Source: Dysidea avara (taxonomy: Eukaryota; Porifera; Demospongiae; Dictyoceratida; Dysideidae). From it: 64,000 nucleotides of DNA. Within the stretch, counting starts at the first letter, position 1. Each line of letters starts with the position of its first letter. The stretch is from the NCBI RefSeq assembly GCF_963678975.1, contig NC_089272.1, positions 44,521,391-44,585,390 of the forward strand. Reading direction: 5' to 3'. The notes under the pieces were generated by a model. That model saw nothing but the letters and a program-made list of their open reading frames with translations. It had not been told where the DNA came from and did not search any database. The position numbers and the translations under genes were made by a program. This document shows, piece by piece, positions 46,210 through 58,012 of the stretch.

Positions 46210-47814
46210 ATGTTGTATTCAGGTAAAAGGCAGAAAAAAAAATTGGAGAGTCCAAAACCACTGAAAGACGCAGCTGAGAAGTTTGTTCTATCAAATCTTG
46301 GTCACACAGCTGATAACATCAGCAGTAGATTCAGCTGTGGTGGAAAACTGAAATTACCACCCAAAGGATCAGTGTCAATAGCGTACAAGACCACAGTACC
46401 TCATCATAAAGATGACGCTAAATGTCATACCTCAACTACGGATGCGCAAGTGATCTGGTGTGAATTTCCTGGTGCAGACCAAACAGCCATGAGTAAGCTA
46501 CTTGATGCTTGTACTGTTGCTAGTTTTGGATACAAAGGGGAGAGTGTGGTTGACAAAAACTATCGCGATGCTTTCAAATTAGACCCAAAAGACTTTATGA
46601 CAACGTTTCAACTTTGTGACACTCCAATTCTCGGAGAAATTGGACTAATCAATCCAAATTGTGCTAGTTTACAAGCAGAACTCTACAAGTTGAATATCTA
46701 TGCACCTGGTGGCTTTTTTAAGTCTCATGTTGACACACCTAGGTCAGCACAAATGTTTGGTAGCCTTGTGGTATGTTTACCAACTCAGTTTAGTGGTGGA
46801 GAGCTAGTGGTACGTCACCAGAAGAAAGAAATAAAGTATGATTGGTCTTCTACTGCCTCTGATCCATTGGATAGTTTATGTTGGGCTGCTTTCTTCAGTG
46901 ATATTGAACATGAGGTTCTTCCAGTTACTGAAGGATATCGAGTTACCCTGACATACAATCTCTACTATGGTACTAACCTCGACAGACCCAGAATTAACAT
47001 AAAAAAGAACCCGTTTTACAAAACACTTCAAGCAGTCCTCAGTAATTCCTTTTTTCTGCCTGATGGAGGTGTACTGGGGTTTAACACTCATTATTCTTAC
47101 ACCTTTGATTTGCGGTGGGATGATTTGTTGATTAATACCAAATTCACTGCAGATAAAGCAGAGGTTATCACCAAGTTACAGCAGTGCCCTATTCAAAAAT
47201 TCGTTAACAAATCTCGAGCTGCACAGAAATTAGAGTTAATGAAAGTTGGTATCATTGGTGCAGACATGGAAAAGGTGTTGCACATTGTCTCAGATTCATC
47301 CAGCCATCAAAACTTGAAAGGTGCTGATTATGTTATATTCAACAGTGCTAGGCTCCTAGGTCTCCCTGTTCACATCAAGCCATTACTGAAGTTTGTGCCG
47401 TATGGAAGTAGTTTGAAATTAGCACTAAGGAATTTTGATGACTTTCAGTGTATACCACACATTCCAGGGTTTGGCATAGAAATGTTAGATAATGTATCCA
47501 GGTTGTTTGGCGCAAATGTTTGTGAGTATGAAGAAAAGGATATTAGCTGGTGTCAACAGCCCCAATATAACCAACCAGCTGGAGTTGCTGGATCCTATGG
47601 AAATGAACCATCAATTGATATTTGGTACAAGGCTGCAGTTATATTGGTTGGAATTCCAAGTTGGAGTGAATCTCGCAAACAGTTATCAATGCAGGGTAAA
47701 ATGGAACAGGAAACTGTAGAACCTGGACCATCTGTGAAGATATTTGATAATGTAGAAGCTTGTTTTCACGGATATTCGTATTATTCGTGTGAACCACAAT
47801 ATTATTATTATTAA
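46210..47814 (+). CDS. Fe(II)/2-oxoglutarate-dependent dioxygenase (prolyl-4-hydroxylase-like), 534 aa
   Basis: A single uninterrupted frame with an in-frame stop at 46192-46194 just before it, so ATG 46210 is the first usable start. Residues 153-255 carry the double-stranded beta-helix core. LNIYAPGGFFKSHVDTPRS gives the iron ligands His173 and Asp175, and SDIEHEVLPVTEGYRVTLTY gives His234 and Arg244 for the 2-oxoglutarate carboxylate; SGGELVV lies between them. That is the complete HxD...H...R set of the family (typically hydroxylating prolyl or other side chains). The N-terminus is Lys-rich (GKRQKKKLE), and no signal peptide is seen, so cytosol or nucleus is likely. Residues 255-534 have no domain I recognise; the tail is Tyr-rich (YSYYSCEPQYYYY). 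AATAAA at 47868-47873 suggests the 3' end. Lack of introns may reflect retroposition or lineage habit. Confidence 0.88.
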   Translation: MLYSGKRQKKKLESPKPLKDAAEKFVLSNLGHTADNISSRFSCGGKLKLPPKGSVSIAYKTTVPHHKDDAKCHTSTTDAQVIWCEFPGADQTAMSKLLDACTVASFGYKGESVVDKNYRDAFKLDPKDFMTTFQLCDTPILGEIGLINPNCASLQAELYKLNIYAPGGFFKSHVDTPRSAQMFGSLVVCLPTQFSGGELVVRHQKKEIKYDWSSTASDPLDSLCWAAFFSDIEHEVLPVTEGYRVTLTYNLYYGTNLDRPRINIKKNPFYKTLQAVLSNSFFLPDGGVLGFNTHYSYTFDLRWDDLLINTKFTADKAEVITKLQQCPIQKFVNKSRAAQKLELMKVGIIGADMEKVLHIVSDSSSHQNLKGADYVIFNSARLLGLPVHIKPLLKFVPYGSSLKLALRNFDDFQCIPHIPGFGIEMLDNVSRLFGANVCEYEEKDISWCQQPQYNQPAGVAGSYGNEPSIDIWYKAAVILVGIPSWSESRKQLSMQGKMEQETVEPGPSVKIFDNVEACFHGYSYYSCEPQYYYY

Positions 47815-47867
47815 TATCCCTGCAAGACTAGGTTGCTAAAGTAGATTTAATTATTGTACTTGCTCAT

Positions 47868-47873
47868 AATAAA
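47868..47873 (+). terminator. Polyadenylation signal AATAAA of the dioxygenase gene
   Basis: AATAAA occurs 54 bases after the stop codon, in an AT-rich 3' region. No other hexamer is closer. Confidence 0.5.
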
Positions 47874-47879
47874 AATATA

Positions 47880-50620
47880 GCTAACTTGTGCTAGAGTGTT
47901 TCATCAGCATACTGTATTGTAATGTGCATTAATTTGCAGCTATACCATAATATTATGGGTATATTGTAGGGGTAAATCTGCCTGGTTGCTTGCTTGAAGG
48001 GTAAATATGCTCTGTTTCTTAAACCCCTCCTTTATTGAGTGCAACAACCTGTCTAGTGCTCTATGAATACAGTAGCAAACACTATAGTGTATTTGATGAA
48101 TTTTCCAAAATACTGTACATTAGCAGACTTGGCACTACCATCTTGTGTACATCAGATATAATACAGTATTTTCAGTTGATTCCCAGGAATACAAGGATTC
48201 CACTGTATACATAATGTACATTTATTGTAGCTCAATATGTGCAACTCAAATTTGCATGTATACAATATAAAGAATGCGAAATCTGTAATTGTACTTGGCT
48301 ACTTGCACTGATGTTGGACACCCCACATTCTGTATAGCTATTTGTTTGCACTTTTTTTGCATGTATATCATATATATCACCTTGTCATTATCACTGGCAT
48401 TGTACTGTCTGTGGATAAGTGTGAGCATACTATATGTGACAGGAAAACCAGTCTTAATGTCACACTAGAAATCCACTAGCGATTACGTACAAATAATTCA
48501 CAGAATTATTTGTAATTCAAAGTATTAGTGACTAGTGATTCTAATCACTATAAAGCTGATTGGAAGTTTGGAATGCCTTATTTTAATCTGTAAAATGTGA
48601 CATTAAGGCTGATTTTCCAAAATCCAGTCCCATATGTGACTGGATTTCGAACAACAATCCTTTTGGGCACATGTAATAGCTGTAAGAAAATAAATTTCAG
48701 CAATCCTTTTAAATTATATATTCCACATTTGCTATTAATTAAACTCTCGTGCTGTGAAGTTTCACACCCAAAGCGTCTTTCTGCTAGGAGATATGTATAT
48801 CAGACCATGTGGTAATTTCACAATGCGTGGGATACCAATTAACTTACAAATTGGGTGACATGCTCATAGTTGAAACTAACTATTTAGACAATGATATAAT
48901 TATGTTATTAACTATGAGAAATCTCCTTTATTTAATATATTCTAGATGGTGGGGATAGAATTGTTTATCAACAAAGTGATTTTACACCATTTCCACTTAA
49001 TCACTCACAGAACTCAATATATTACTATAAAAGTTAGTTTGTAATATATTAGACAGTGAACTGGCCATATCTCTGGAATGCATGCTTCAAGATATCAAGC
49101 TACAATATTAACACAAGACCCAATACTTCATTTTAGCTAGAAAAGAGAAAGTATTTACCAAAGATGGTTTCCCAAATAATTGGGAATTTTTACTGTGTAC
49201 GCCAGGCCTTACACCCATCCACCTTGATGAGATGTTTTGGTTGCACAAAGTATTTGTCTGGCTGCATTAATTACAGCAATTACTCTAATAACCACTGGTA
49301 TGCCATTATTGATAATTATGTAAACCACACATCACCTGACACCAGAAATTCATATAATAATCAAGTTTGCTTTTGCTTGATTAGTGTAGTGTGGCTATTA
49401 AAGGAATTCATTTTGCAGCTTAGCTATTTGTCCATCAAGCACAAAGTACATCTTAGTAGAGGAATACTAGGAACTGACAATGAGACTGATGCTATAAGTT
49501 GAATTGATTTGAATAGGTGATTATCATTAATAATATGATTTACCTTGTATGTATAGCCTTCCACCACCAACTGACCACTAGCTATATAATGTCATTATTA
49601 AAAATTTTACTGATTCTCTTACAAAAACAGGAAGTGTCCTTTGACATTGATGTGTCATGGGTCCTCTACTGCCCCTTATGGTATGCTACTCAATGGATAC
49701 TAACTAGTGGTGGATCCAGTGAAGGCCACAAAAGACATGCACATTCCCCCTCCCAAAAGTCTATACGCAAGATCGAATAGAGCATTCAGTCAAATACTCT
49801 AATAGAACAGTCACCACATGTAACATTATTGAGAACTCTCCACTGAGTATGGAAACTTGTATCTGCAGCGCCATTCCAAGGGAAGTCATAGCTATGTAGC
49901 CTGCAAGTAATTTTTTTTTTGCAAATAAAACTTTGTATGTCATTCTTATAAATATGACAATTTATTTTAGGCTCAAGCTGAACTCATGACTGTCACTGAT
50001 CCCTACATGGTCTTGATCAATTAATAGACCACTTAGAAAGTGTGATTTATTACTATGATTTAGATATTGTGCATCAAACTACTCTACATTAAAAATTCCA
50101 GTATGGAAACATGTAAAATACCTAGGCCTACAGTATAGTGTCTGGGAGGCATAGCCCCCCCCAGACCCTCTTTATATAGCTACCTGTAACCCAGGTCATG
50201 ATGCAAAATCTGTCCTTGCATACTGCAACTACAGTTCTGGACCTGATCTTGATCTATTCCCGAGTTACGATCTTTATATACCCACAATAGTACATTATAC
50301 ATAGGTTTATCTGACAATAATCTGATGAGTGTGATCATTAAAAGGGTTGGCATTAACATCATTGTATATACATAGCCATTTTCTTGTATTCACAATGTCA
50401 ACATGGACTTAGTATGGTATTTGAATTATCAAGGTGCATGGAGTGTAAATATTCTCATCACATTCATAGCAGTATAGTGGCAGAAAGCCATAATGTTTAA
50501 GTACACTGATTGAATGCAGAGGAAATCCTGTATCCCAGGCTGCACGTCTTCTCAGGACTACAAGTTGTCTGTGAATCAAGTCACCACCTGGTCTGGGATT
50601 TCTTTCTGCATAGTTTTAGT
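47880..50620. other. Intergenic DNA with one truncated MITE
   Basis: No genes were recognised. At 49708-49815, GGTGGATCCAGTG, a C-rich patch and two motif copies (49771-49813) resemble the left half of the element at 5429-5767. A CCAGTC..ATATGTGACTGGATTT fragment near 48620-48645 matches the ends of the inverted-repeat element at 58549-58803. Confidence 0.5.
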
Positions 50621-50625
50621 TTCAA

Positions 50626-50710
50626 GTCTTTCTGACTCCCTGCTCTATAAGCCCCCTTGTAGGGTGATTCACCCTACAAGGGGGCTTGTAGGGCAGGGAG
50701 TCAGAAACTT
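50626..50710. repeat. Near-perfect hairpin with ~40-base arms
   Basis: AAGTCTTTCTGACTCCCTGC, CTATAAGCCCCCTTGTAGGGTGA and the mirrored TTCACCCTACAAGGGGGCTT, GTAGGGCAGGGAGTCAGAAACTT are separated by almost no loop. It directly precedes the pseudogene piece ESHLNLTVTNG and probably arose by inverted duplication of gene sequence. Confidence 0.8.
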
Positions 50711-50712
50711 GG

Positions 50713-51214
50713 GTGAATCACATCTCAACCTCACAGTTACTAATGGTACTATCAATGGAATAATAACATTGTTAGTATCAATGACTCTGTTTTCTTGGTA
50801 ATTGATAATGTGTTCAAAACCCTGTACTCTTTCATCAACTTATATTTGGGTATTGAGACATGTTATTACAATACAATAATAAGGTTGTGACTATAGGGTT
50901 ATTCTTTTCATTGCATCTGATGTTTATAGGCATCTTTCATTATCATGCCAAGATACTGCTCCTTAGTGCGACTAAATATTTCCTGCACTTGTCATCAACA
51001 GTTCATGTGGTCTACTGATGCCAGTGTTCCATTGTTTGGAGTAAATTTTACCATACTGTTCATCACATGTCTTGTGTTGTTCTTATATCATCATCTTGAT
51101 GTTTACAAGATGGTTATGACAATTCAAAATGATATCGATCAATCACTTCCAACCACTGTTAATGTGCTATTTGGTGCAGTAATACCCTCAGTGATGTGCA
51201 CTTGGCAGGTTTGA
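50713..51214 (+). pseudogene. Degraded paralogue of the 4481-7641 membrane-protein family
   Basis: Three pieces lie in family order but in different frames: SHLNLTVTNGTINGII (near 50720), FINLYLGIETCYYNTII (50831-50881), and QFMWSTDASVPLFGVNFTIL then FITCLVLFL (51000-51090). The last piece aligns with ELFWSVDTTVHIFGIKFLIM of the minus-strand copy. NGT(I/V)NG and GIETC(Y/F)Y are landmarks that I recall immediately before the first TM segment in this family. Stops and frameshifts between the pieces and loss of the downstream TM block (no GPFKDK equivalent) indicate a pseudogene. Confidence 0.6.
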
Positions 51215-51219
51215 ACAGT

Positions 51220-53930
51220 GCACACCCTAGGGTGCAATATGTTACGTGACCACAAACAGAAGTCTGCATGACTATAATTTATAGTTTCCTATTGTTACAG
51301 TAACTATACACACCATCCTTCTACCACATCTAGCTCTTATTGCCCTTCTACATTTACCCTATGTCTAACCACATAACATTTTACACAAAGGTATGAAGTG
51401 TACATACTGTAACAATCATGAACACTGCAACATTAGCATTGGAGGTAAACAAGATAGAGATACTCTAATAGAGCAGTCACCCAACTACTGTAATAGAACA
51501 TTCAATGGAAACATAGAAGTTGGTTTTGCTGCAATCATCCAAATCTGTCTGCATTTAAAGATTTAAAAGGCCTTCATTAACTGATGCATTTTTTGTACAG
51601 TAATTAATTGCATATACAATCTCATATCATTCAAATCTTTCCAGTGGGGGTATGCTACCAGACCATCCTGATATTCTTTGCTAACTAGGGTACAGTTGAT
51701 GTATATAAGAACAAATTTAAATGGTAGCCACCCCATATACTATGCTCTGGCCCTCCACTTTTGGAGTACCGTTCTCTGCCCTTGGTTTTACAGTACATGC
51801 CCCTAGGTCTCTTTGTAAGAACTATGTACTATTTGTACTTTCTACAAGGGTTTTGGTTATTTATATAGCTAACTTTATTGCTATGGCTAAAGAGGTGTGC
51901 AGAACCCATGGACTCTATTTCATTTCTACAAAACTAGTGGCAGGTAATAAGATTAGGTATAGCTCAGCCTCTGCTATATTATTGGTTGATGGAACGGGTT
52001 TGGGTATAGCAACCAAGCACATGATGCACCTTATTAAATTGTCGACTGTTTCACAATAATATAGGTCCATGTCAGCCTGAGAATAACCCTTGGTTTCCCA
52101 AATATTACAAATTCCTTTAACCAAACAATTACACTCCTTGCTTTATAGCCTTATAGCTCTGGTATACTTGTAGGTACCATCATACAATTTTTTGTCAGCA
52201 CTTCTCTACATAATTATGCACTAGTGGTATGGATGTTCATTGAATCTATGATGTAATAAATGCTTAAATCAATGTAAACAGTTTTATTGTAATAGATACA
52301 CTCTGTTTATTTACAAGTTTTAGAATTTGTTGGGTATCTACATCATTCAGGCACAAGCAGAAAAGTTTCAGGGCAAAAGATTACTGTTTGATGGTTTTAC
52401 AATGAAAATTGTGCCATGACATAGATGCAGGGAAATATACGAATAAACATGGAAAGCTTGTTTAATAAGGAAACTTTTATTTCTAATGTGTGCTTAGAAG
52501 TTACTGATCCAATAAAACTATAATTTGTCATTGCGATTGTCTCCATTCATCTAAAAGATAAGTATTATCTCAAAGTCAAAAAATGTATGGCAAAATCTAT
52601 TGGTGGGAAACCAAGGGATAAACTGAATAATATTGTAATTGAAAGGTTGTGAAATGCATGCAGGTAGCATATAAGCATTTTATGTGGAAATGTCACCAAA
52701 TTGCAGTATTTTGGTATCTAATTTTCAAAATTTACCCTCGGAGGACATGCCCCTCCAGACTCCCTAGCTTATGTACATGCTGGGTGTGCACACCACCTCC
52801 ACCCAAGGTAACTCAGAGTGCTTTGAGTTATTCCCCAACTCTTAATCCTAAATCCACCACTTGGTAGTACAACCATGTGCATCTCATGCCACTGTACACA
52901 ATTCTATATAATATAGTGCTGGTATCAAATCTGTTGAATAAACAAATTTTTGTGGGACTATAATAATTATATTGGCAGTAATTGTATTGGTTGTAATGAT
53001 ATGATCTAGAGATTTGGGTGCATGTTTTCCAAGAAAATGTTTACAATTATGATTAATATTAAGGTATTTTTCTTGGTTAAATAATGGTCATTCTCAAACA
53101 AGGAACTTTTCTTCTGAGATTTAGGAATTTATATTGGCTTTGCATACTACACTGTATTTTGAAAGTAAACTAGCCTAGACATTTTAAAAATTGAGATTGA
53201 ATATTGAGAACTGAGTGAGCTACACTATTTTGAAAACAAGGTAAATTTAGGCCCCTCAGATATTGAATAGCCATCAGTGCATCACTAGCTAAAGTAGATA
53301 GGAATTTTTTGTATGCTGTATGTAAATAGGAATTTTAAAAACATTAGACTAAGGCTGAAAGATGTTTTTAGGTTGTGTATGATCTATAGTATGAAGAAAT
53401 ATTTAAATTGATTGTCTGAGAATGAACTGAGAAGAGTTGTGCACCATTTTATAAGCAAACATAACCTAAGTACGTATACGGTGTAGTTGTCAGTCACAAT
53501 TTTAGGGAAGGAGTCTGAGGATTTAGGGTAGTCTCCTCCCTAACAGCCCTAGGATAAACACTGACAAATGGGATAAAAGATAATAGATCTTTAATAAATT
53601 GCGGTTTATGAAACAGTGTGTAATCCGTCTCAGCTGGTCGCTAATTGGCCCAAAATTTCCTGGCTTCAATTGGCAGGTGTTTGCTATCTTTAGACAAATG
53701 CCCTGATTGAGAAAAATATATAATAGTATGTTCAAATTGTTACGTGGCTACAGTACCATGCATTGATGCACACTAGACGTAATTAGTAAACTGTATTAAG
53801 TTTTCTAAAGTAAACTCGTAAGTCAAAAAATGATATCTTAAATGGTACAAACAACCATAATCCGTCTTATGCATAAGATTTTGTGAATGCTATCCCACTA
53901 GTCACACATTTGGCTCACTTGCATGACTGT
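51220..53930. other. Intergenic DNA, no gene recognised
   Basis: Two motif copies lie at 51452-51508 (ACTCTAATAGAGCAGTCAC; TGTAATAGAACATTCAA). Otherwise there are only short low-complexity frames. A 112-residue frame at 51721-52059 looks partly protein-like but has no splice context or family resemblance. Confidence 0.45.
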
Positions 53931-54007
53931 AGTTTAGATTTAGTTCGTCATACTGCCATCATCTTGCATGACTGTACCTGTAGTTTAGATTTATTGTTAT
54001 TAGTGCT

Positions 54008-54252
54008 TTACAGTGACCAGCACTGAAGGTCTGACAACAACATGTGCTGCAGCCTTAGGATTACCTAACTTCAAGGACTTAGACTTAGTGACTTATAGCT
54101 GAAAAGGTGTAATAGAAAAGGGGCCAAAGTAAGGAAAAAATCCCTCCAACCCCAGGATTCGAACTGCTAGTCACCCAATGTCTAGTCGGGGCCACACTCA
54201 GTCTCCTCCAGGAGGGATGGAGTTTCTTCCTTAAACCTATATATATAAAGTA
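54008..54252 (-). mobile_element. tRNA-derived SINE with 18-bp target duplication
   Basis: TTTATTGTTATTAGTGCT occurs directly on both sides (53990-54007 and 54253-54270), a duplication length typical of LINE-driven insertion. On the minus strand the element begins with a tRNA-like head (54217-54141) and continues into a T-run and about 130 bases of body. It interrupts the ~45-bp tandem repeats, whose structure continues on the far side. Confidence 0.78.
54141..54217 (-). tRNA. tRNA-like head of the SINE (not a functional tRNA)
   Basis: 77 bases: TCCCTCC at the 5' side pairs with GGAGGGA at the 3' side (7-bp acceptor-like stem). AGCAGTTCGAATCC holds the B box, GGAGACTGAGTGTGG is a plausible A box, and TTTTTT follows. 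The anticodon and T stems pair poorly, so it is a degenerate tRNA-like promoter rather than a tRNA gene. Confidence 0.45.
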
Positions 54253-54429
54253 TTTATTGTTATTAGTGCTGATGTCTTCTTGCATGGCTGTTGTTTAGAT
54301 TTAGTTTGTCATACTGTCGTCATCTTGCATGACTGTTGTTTAGATTTAGTTTGTCATGCTGATGTCATCTTGCATGACTGTACTTTAGTTGAGTGTATAT
54401 AGTTTAGATTTCATGTCATGTTTCAGTTG

Positions 54430-56015
54430 CTATTATACTTTTGATATATGTACACATGTAGTTACAATACATGTACATATTAAAATTGCTCCTAAAGGAC
54501 TGATATTTAGTATAGCTAAAAAGCTGCAAGAAGGTATGTAATCTGTGTGTGAGATATATTTAGAGAATTCTTTATGTGTGTGATAGTGTGTTACTTTCAG
54601 CTGCATGTACTGTAGTTTTATTAACAAAACAAAATGATGCAAAACCTATATCTGTAACTGTAGAATGATTTTCCTACAAGCACTATTGCATATGCGTATA
54701 CACCAGTTTGGTGTGGACATTGAGATGTGCTGCTTGTGGTTTACCCACATATTTCCCGGACAATATCATGGGAACATCATGTCTTTGATGCCCAAAAATA
54801 CAACGTGCCTTGACTTGCTATATTGAGTGACACAGATAGCTTAAATTGTGAGATTTACTGTAGTTTATTGGTATAGGCTAGGCTCAGTGCAATTGCCAAG
54901 TTTCGACCAGTTGATTGATTCAAAACTATTTTCTACTGTAAGTTGAATAAGAATAATCATTTGAGTGATACATGGATGTGGATTCTATCCACCATGTGTC
55001 AGCCATTGGGAAGACAGAACAACACAACTAAGACTGCTATGTTAAATATATAACCCCGAGTACTGTGCTGTCACAATCGCAAAGTTAGTAGGCTTACGTA
55101 CTGTGGTGCAAAATAGTAGAATTAAAAACCCAATCCCATTTTGTATTTTTCTGGCAATGGGCGTAGAAGTATAATGACGTATTGTAGGAATAACATTCTA
55201 GGAGCTATTAGCCCACACTATTTGCACCATCAGTCATCAGATACTAATGTATAAAACAAATGGGGTAAGTGCTCTGTAGTTCTTCACCTATCAGGTGAGT
55301 GTGCCCTGAGTGATAGATATTTACTTATAACAAGAGTGTGTTGGAATGTGCTGATATATCAGCATTTTTGATAAGTATTTCGACTCTGAGCCAAACTGGC
55401 CCAACCCAGACATCTACTGCTCCACCAGTAGTTACCACTGGGCCAATCAGCTTAAGTTGGTCACAAAGCTGAAAGTGCTGAGAAAAGTGAAGCAAAAGCC
55501 ATGAGTTGTGTGGGTCATTAAATTTTACATTCACACTGGGCCAATGGAGTGTCATATTGCCTTATCAAATACCCTGTAACATATTCACATCCTTAGCCCT
55601 TGAGCCTATGGCCCTCATGCTTCGGAAGTATATTAATATCAGGCACAACTGTGGTATAGCTATTACATATACATACAGTATACGACATATAATTATGTAT
55701 GTTTTTTTTTGTTTGCTAAAGAAAAGCAATGAAGATTCAACTTTTTACAGTGACTGCTTACTTCTGTGAAGTAGTAATAGCAGGTAATAAACATATCTGT
55801 TGAGTATTGTATTTTAGTAGACAACTTTAATATGGTATATATCACAAGTAAGTAATCAACACTTGTAGCAGTTATCATGTACAGAATGATATACCTACAG
55901 TATTCCAAACAAAATAATGATGATTGTAATTATATTTTAAATGTCAAACAGTAATCACAACTTTAGTGAATATGCAAAAATTACCATAACATTATACTCA
56001 TGTCATAAATGTTGT
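54430..56015. other. AT-rich DNA upstream of the Ig exons
   Basis: Further Ig exons of the receptor would be expected here, but none could be recognised. A degenerate part of the 4188-4316 palindrome is at 55610-55655. Confidence 0.4.
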
Positions 56016-56022
56016 TATTCAG

Positions 56023-56290
56023 CTGTGATCATCACTAATGGTCCACAAAAAACTTCGGTGTGTGTAACTCAGTTTGTTAACTTTTCATGTGGATTTACTG
56101 GAGCTGATCCTAACCTAGCAGTACCCAGCTGGCATATCATTAAGAGGAAAAGAAGTGGAGCAATACTTTATGATGAAACTATCAGTGGACTTGGACTAAA
56201 TAGTAGTGAAGATGGACTGGAGTGGATAGCTGATCCACATAATGGAAACAATAGTGCATACCTTATACCTTTTTTGACTAGATGGAAAAT
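56023..56290 (+). CDS. Ig-like domain exon of a transmembrane receptor
   Basis: After the acceptor GTTGTTATTCAG, the frame reads VIITNGPQKTSVCVTQFVNF, SCGFTGADPNLAVPSWHIIK and on to LEWIADPHNGNNSA. F-S-C-G-F at the B strand and P-S-W at the C strand are the Ig fold landmarks. The second cysteine (YxC) is not in this exon, and the 3' end cannot be placed: the frame runs to a stop at 56298 without a convincing donor, so either the domain is split by an intron or it is truncated. The exon starts in phase 1, as is usual for Ig exons, and is in phase with the exon chain 56536, 58013, 58216. Confidence 0.55.
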
Positions 56291-56535
56291 GTTTATTTAA
56301 GGCGAAAGTATGCAATATACAGAAGGTGTGGTGGAAGGGTAGTGTGTATAGCTAGGAAACTGTTATATTAGTCACGCTGTGTTTCTGCATGTGTACTCAT
56401 ATACAGTATAAATTATCATGTGAAATTATAGTATGTGGTGTACCCTGGCAGCGTGCACCTCTTAAAACCATCAAGTGCACACTGCCTGGGGTGTTACCAC
56501 ACCAATCAGTAAGTTATTTTGTTATTTTGCACCAG

Positions 56536-56601
56536 TGACCAAAACAACTTCAACTATGAGTAGTCAATTGGTGGCACCAACCATGACAAGAAATGGACAT
56601 G
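56536..56601 (+). CDS. Thr/Ser-rich stalk exon of the Ig receptor
   Basis: The acceptor TATTTTGCACCAG opens a 66-base exon reading TKTTSTMSSQLVAPTMTRNG and ends CATG|GTATATG. It starts with two codon bases and ends with one, which matches the next exon at 58013 exactly. The composition fits an O-glycosylated juxtamembrane stalk. Confidence 0.5.
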
Positions 56602-56609
56602 GTATATGT

Positions 56610-58005
56610 ATATAGAGTGTGTATGTGACACTGGAATAGATCTATTCTCATTATCTCATAATAAAAATTATCATCATTAAAGATTCTGCATATTTGTGTG
56701 GGATTCACACTTTGACATGTACAGCATGTGCTTTCCTTTTTTTGTTTGTTTGTGCTGCTAGTATTACTGCTGCAGCTCAAATAAATTCATTCAAGCATAT
56801 ACATGTAATTATTATATGAAATTAATTTCAATGCACAAATGAAGTATGGTATGCAATTATGTACCATATACACAATCATGCATTAATACCCATACCAACC
56901 AATGTAACAGACAGTACCTAGTAACAGATACAGTAGTGTGTCTAGTGTAATGCTCACTGAATTATAACTCTCAACTTACAAAACTACAGATTTACAAAGC
57001 TTGTACATGTTACAGGTCAATACATGCTATTCTAAGCCATCTAAAGGCATGTAGTTTATCACATTATTTTTATTTTGTGTTTGTTCCCAAAATACATGTA
57101 CCCAACAACACTGTATGTGCAAGTGTAGTATATTGAACAATAGAAATTACATTTTATACATAATATTATGTGCTGTTGTATAAATGAAGAGTTCCTATGT
57201 GTAACAGTATTAGCATTTCTTCCCAAGTGTTGGACTAGAGATGAACCTATTCTTTAATTTTCCACCTATTTAGCTAATATTCTGATTTTTGGTCAAAATT
57301 TATTAACTTGCTCATTGACTGTGTCTCAAGCTCAAAAGTCATGCATGCATGGTTATCCTGTCGCAATAATTATTTCACAAATGTAGAGACTGCTGTGTTA
57401 GAATGTCTCTACTATAGCAAGAGTGCATAAGTGCATACCTTTTGTGTGATTGTTCTATTAGTGTATATTTCAGGATATTTATGAAACAGGTATTTTTTTT
57501 GTTCTTTAGCGTCCACCTTTCAAATTGTACCTAATACCAGCATTAAAAGCTCATAATGTGGTATGATTATTGTTATTCTCATGGTGCATGTACATGAAAC
57601 TAACTTAAGCTATATCATGATGGTACTGGACTATTGTATTCTTATAGAAATGTATATAACACACCCTAAGAAAATCAGCTCACGTAAAGCAAATATTTTA
57701 TTTATCAGCACTGGAATCCAAAAATAAAATTGATGAAAATAACCACATTAAAAATTTCGATGTAATTTGTGTGTAGGGTAGAACTCAGTCAAGTCAGAAA
57801 TGTACTGTACATTTCATATGGTTCAATAAAGTTTTCAGGAAGAAAACTTTAATGCTGCTGCATGCTGTTTTGGTTCTATCTATTGTGTTACATTTTGTCT
57901 CACCTACATAAATCTGTGTTAGATTACAATGTAGTGAAGGTGTATTTCTAGTAATCATACAGTGTACAGTACATACATGTAGTGCATTATATTTATTGTT
58001 TCTGT
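56610..58005. other. Large intron of the Ig receptor
   Basis: About 1.4 kb between the stalk and TM exons, AT-rich, with no exon recognised. A weak motif copy in reverse (TGATTGTTCTATTAGTGTA) is at 57447-57466. Confidence 0.4.
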
Positions 58006-58012
58006 GTGCTAG

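Larger units (their letters stand above)
53930..54400 (+). repeat. Tandem ~45-50-bp repeats interrupted by a SINE
   Basis: Units such as TCATCTTGCATGACTG followed by TTTAGATTTAGTTTGTCAT recur at 53920-54000 and, after the SINE insertion, at 54275-54400. About six units in all. Confidence 0.7.

Noticed and set aside
54141..54217. Functional tRNA gene
   Set aside because: Only the acceptor-like stem and boxes fit; the anticodon and T stems pair poorly, and the sequence lies inside a SINE with target duplication.
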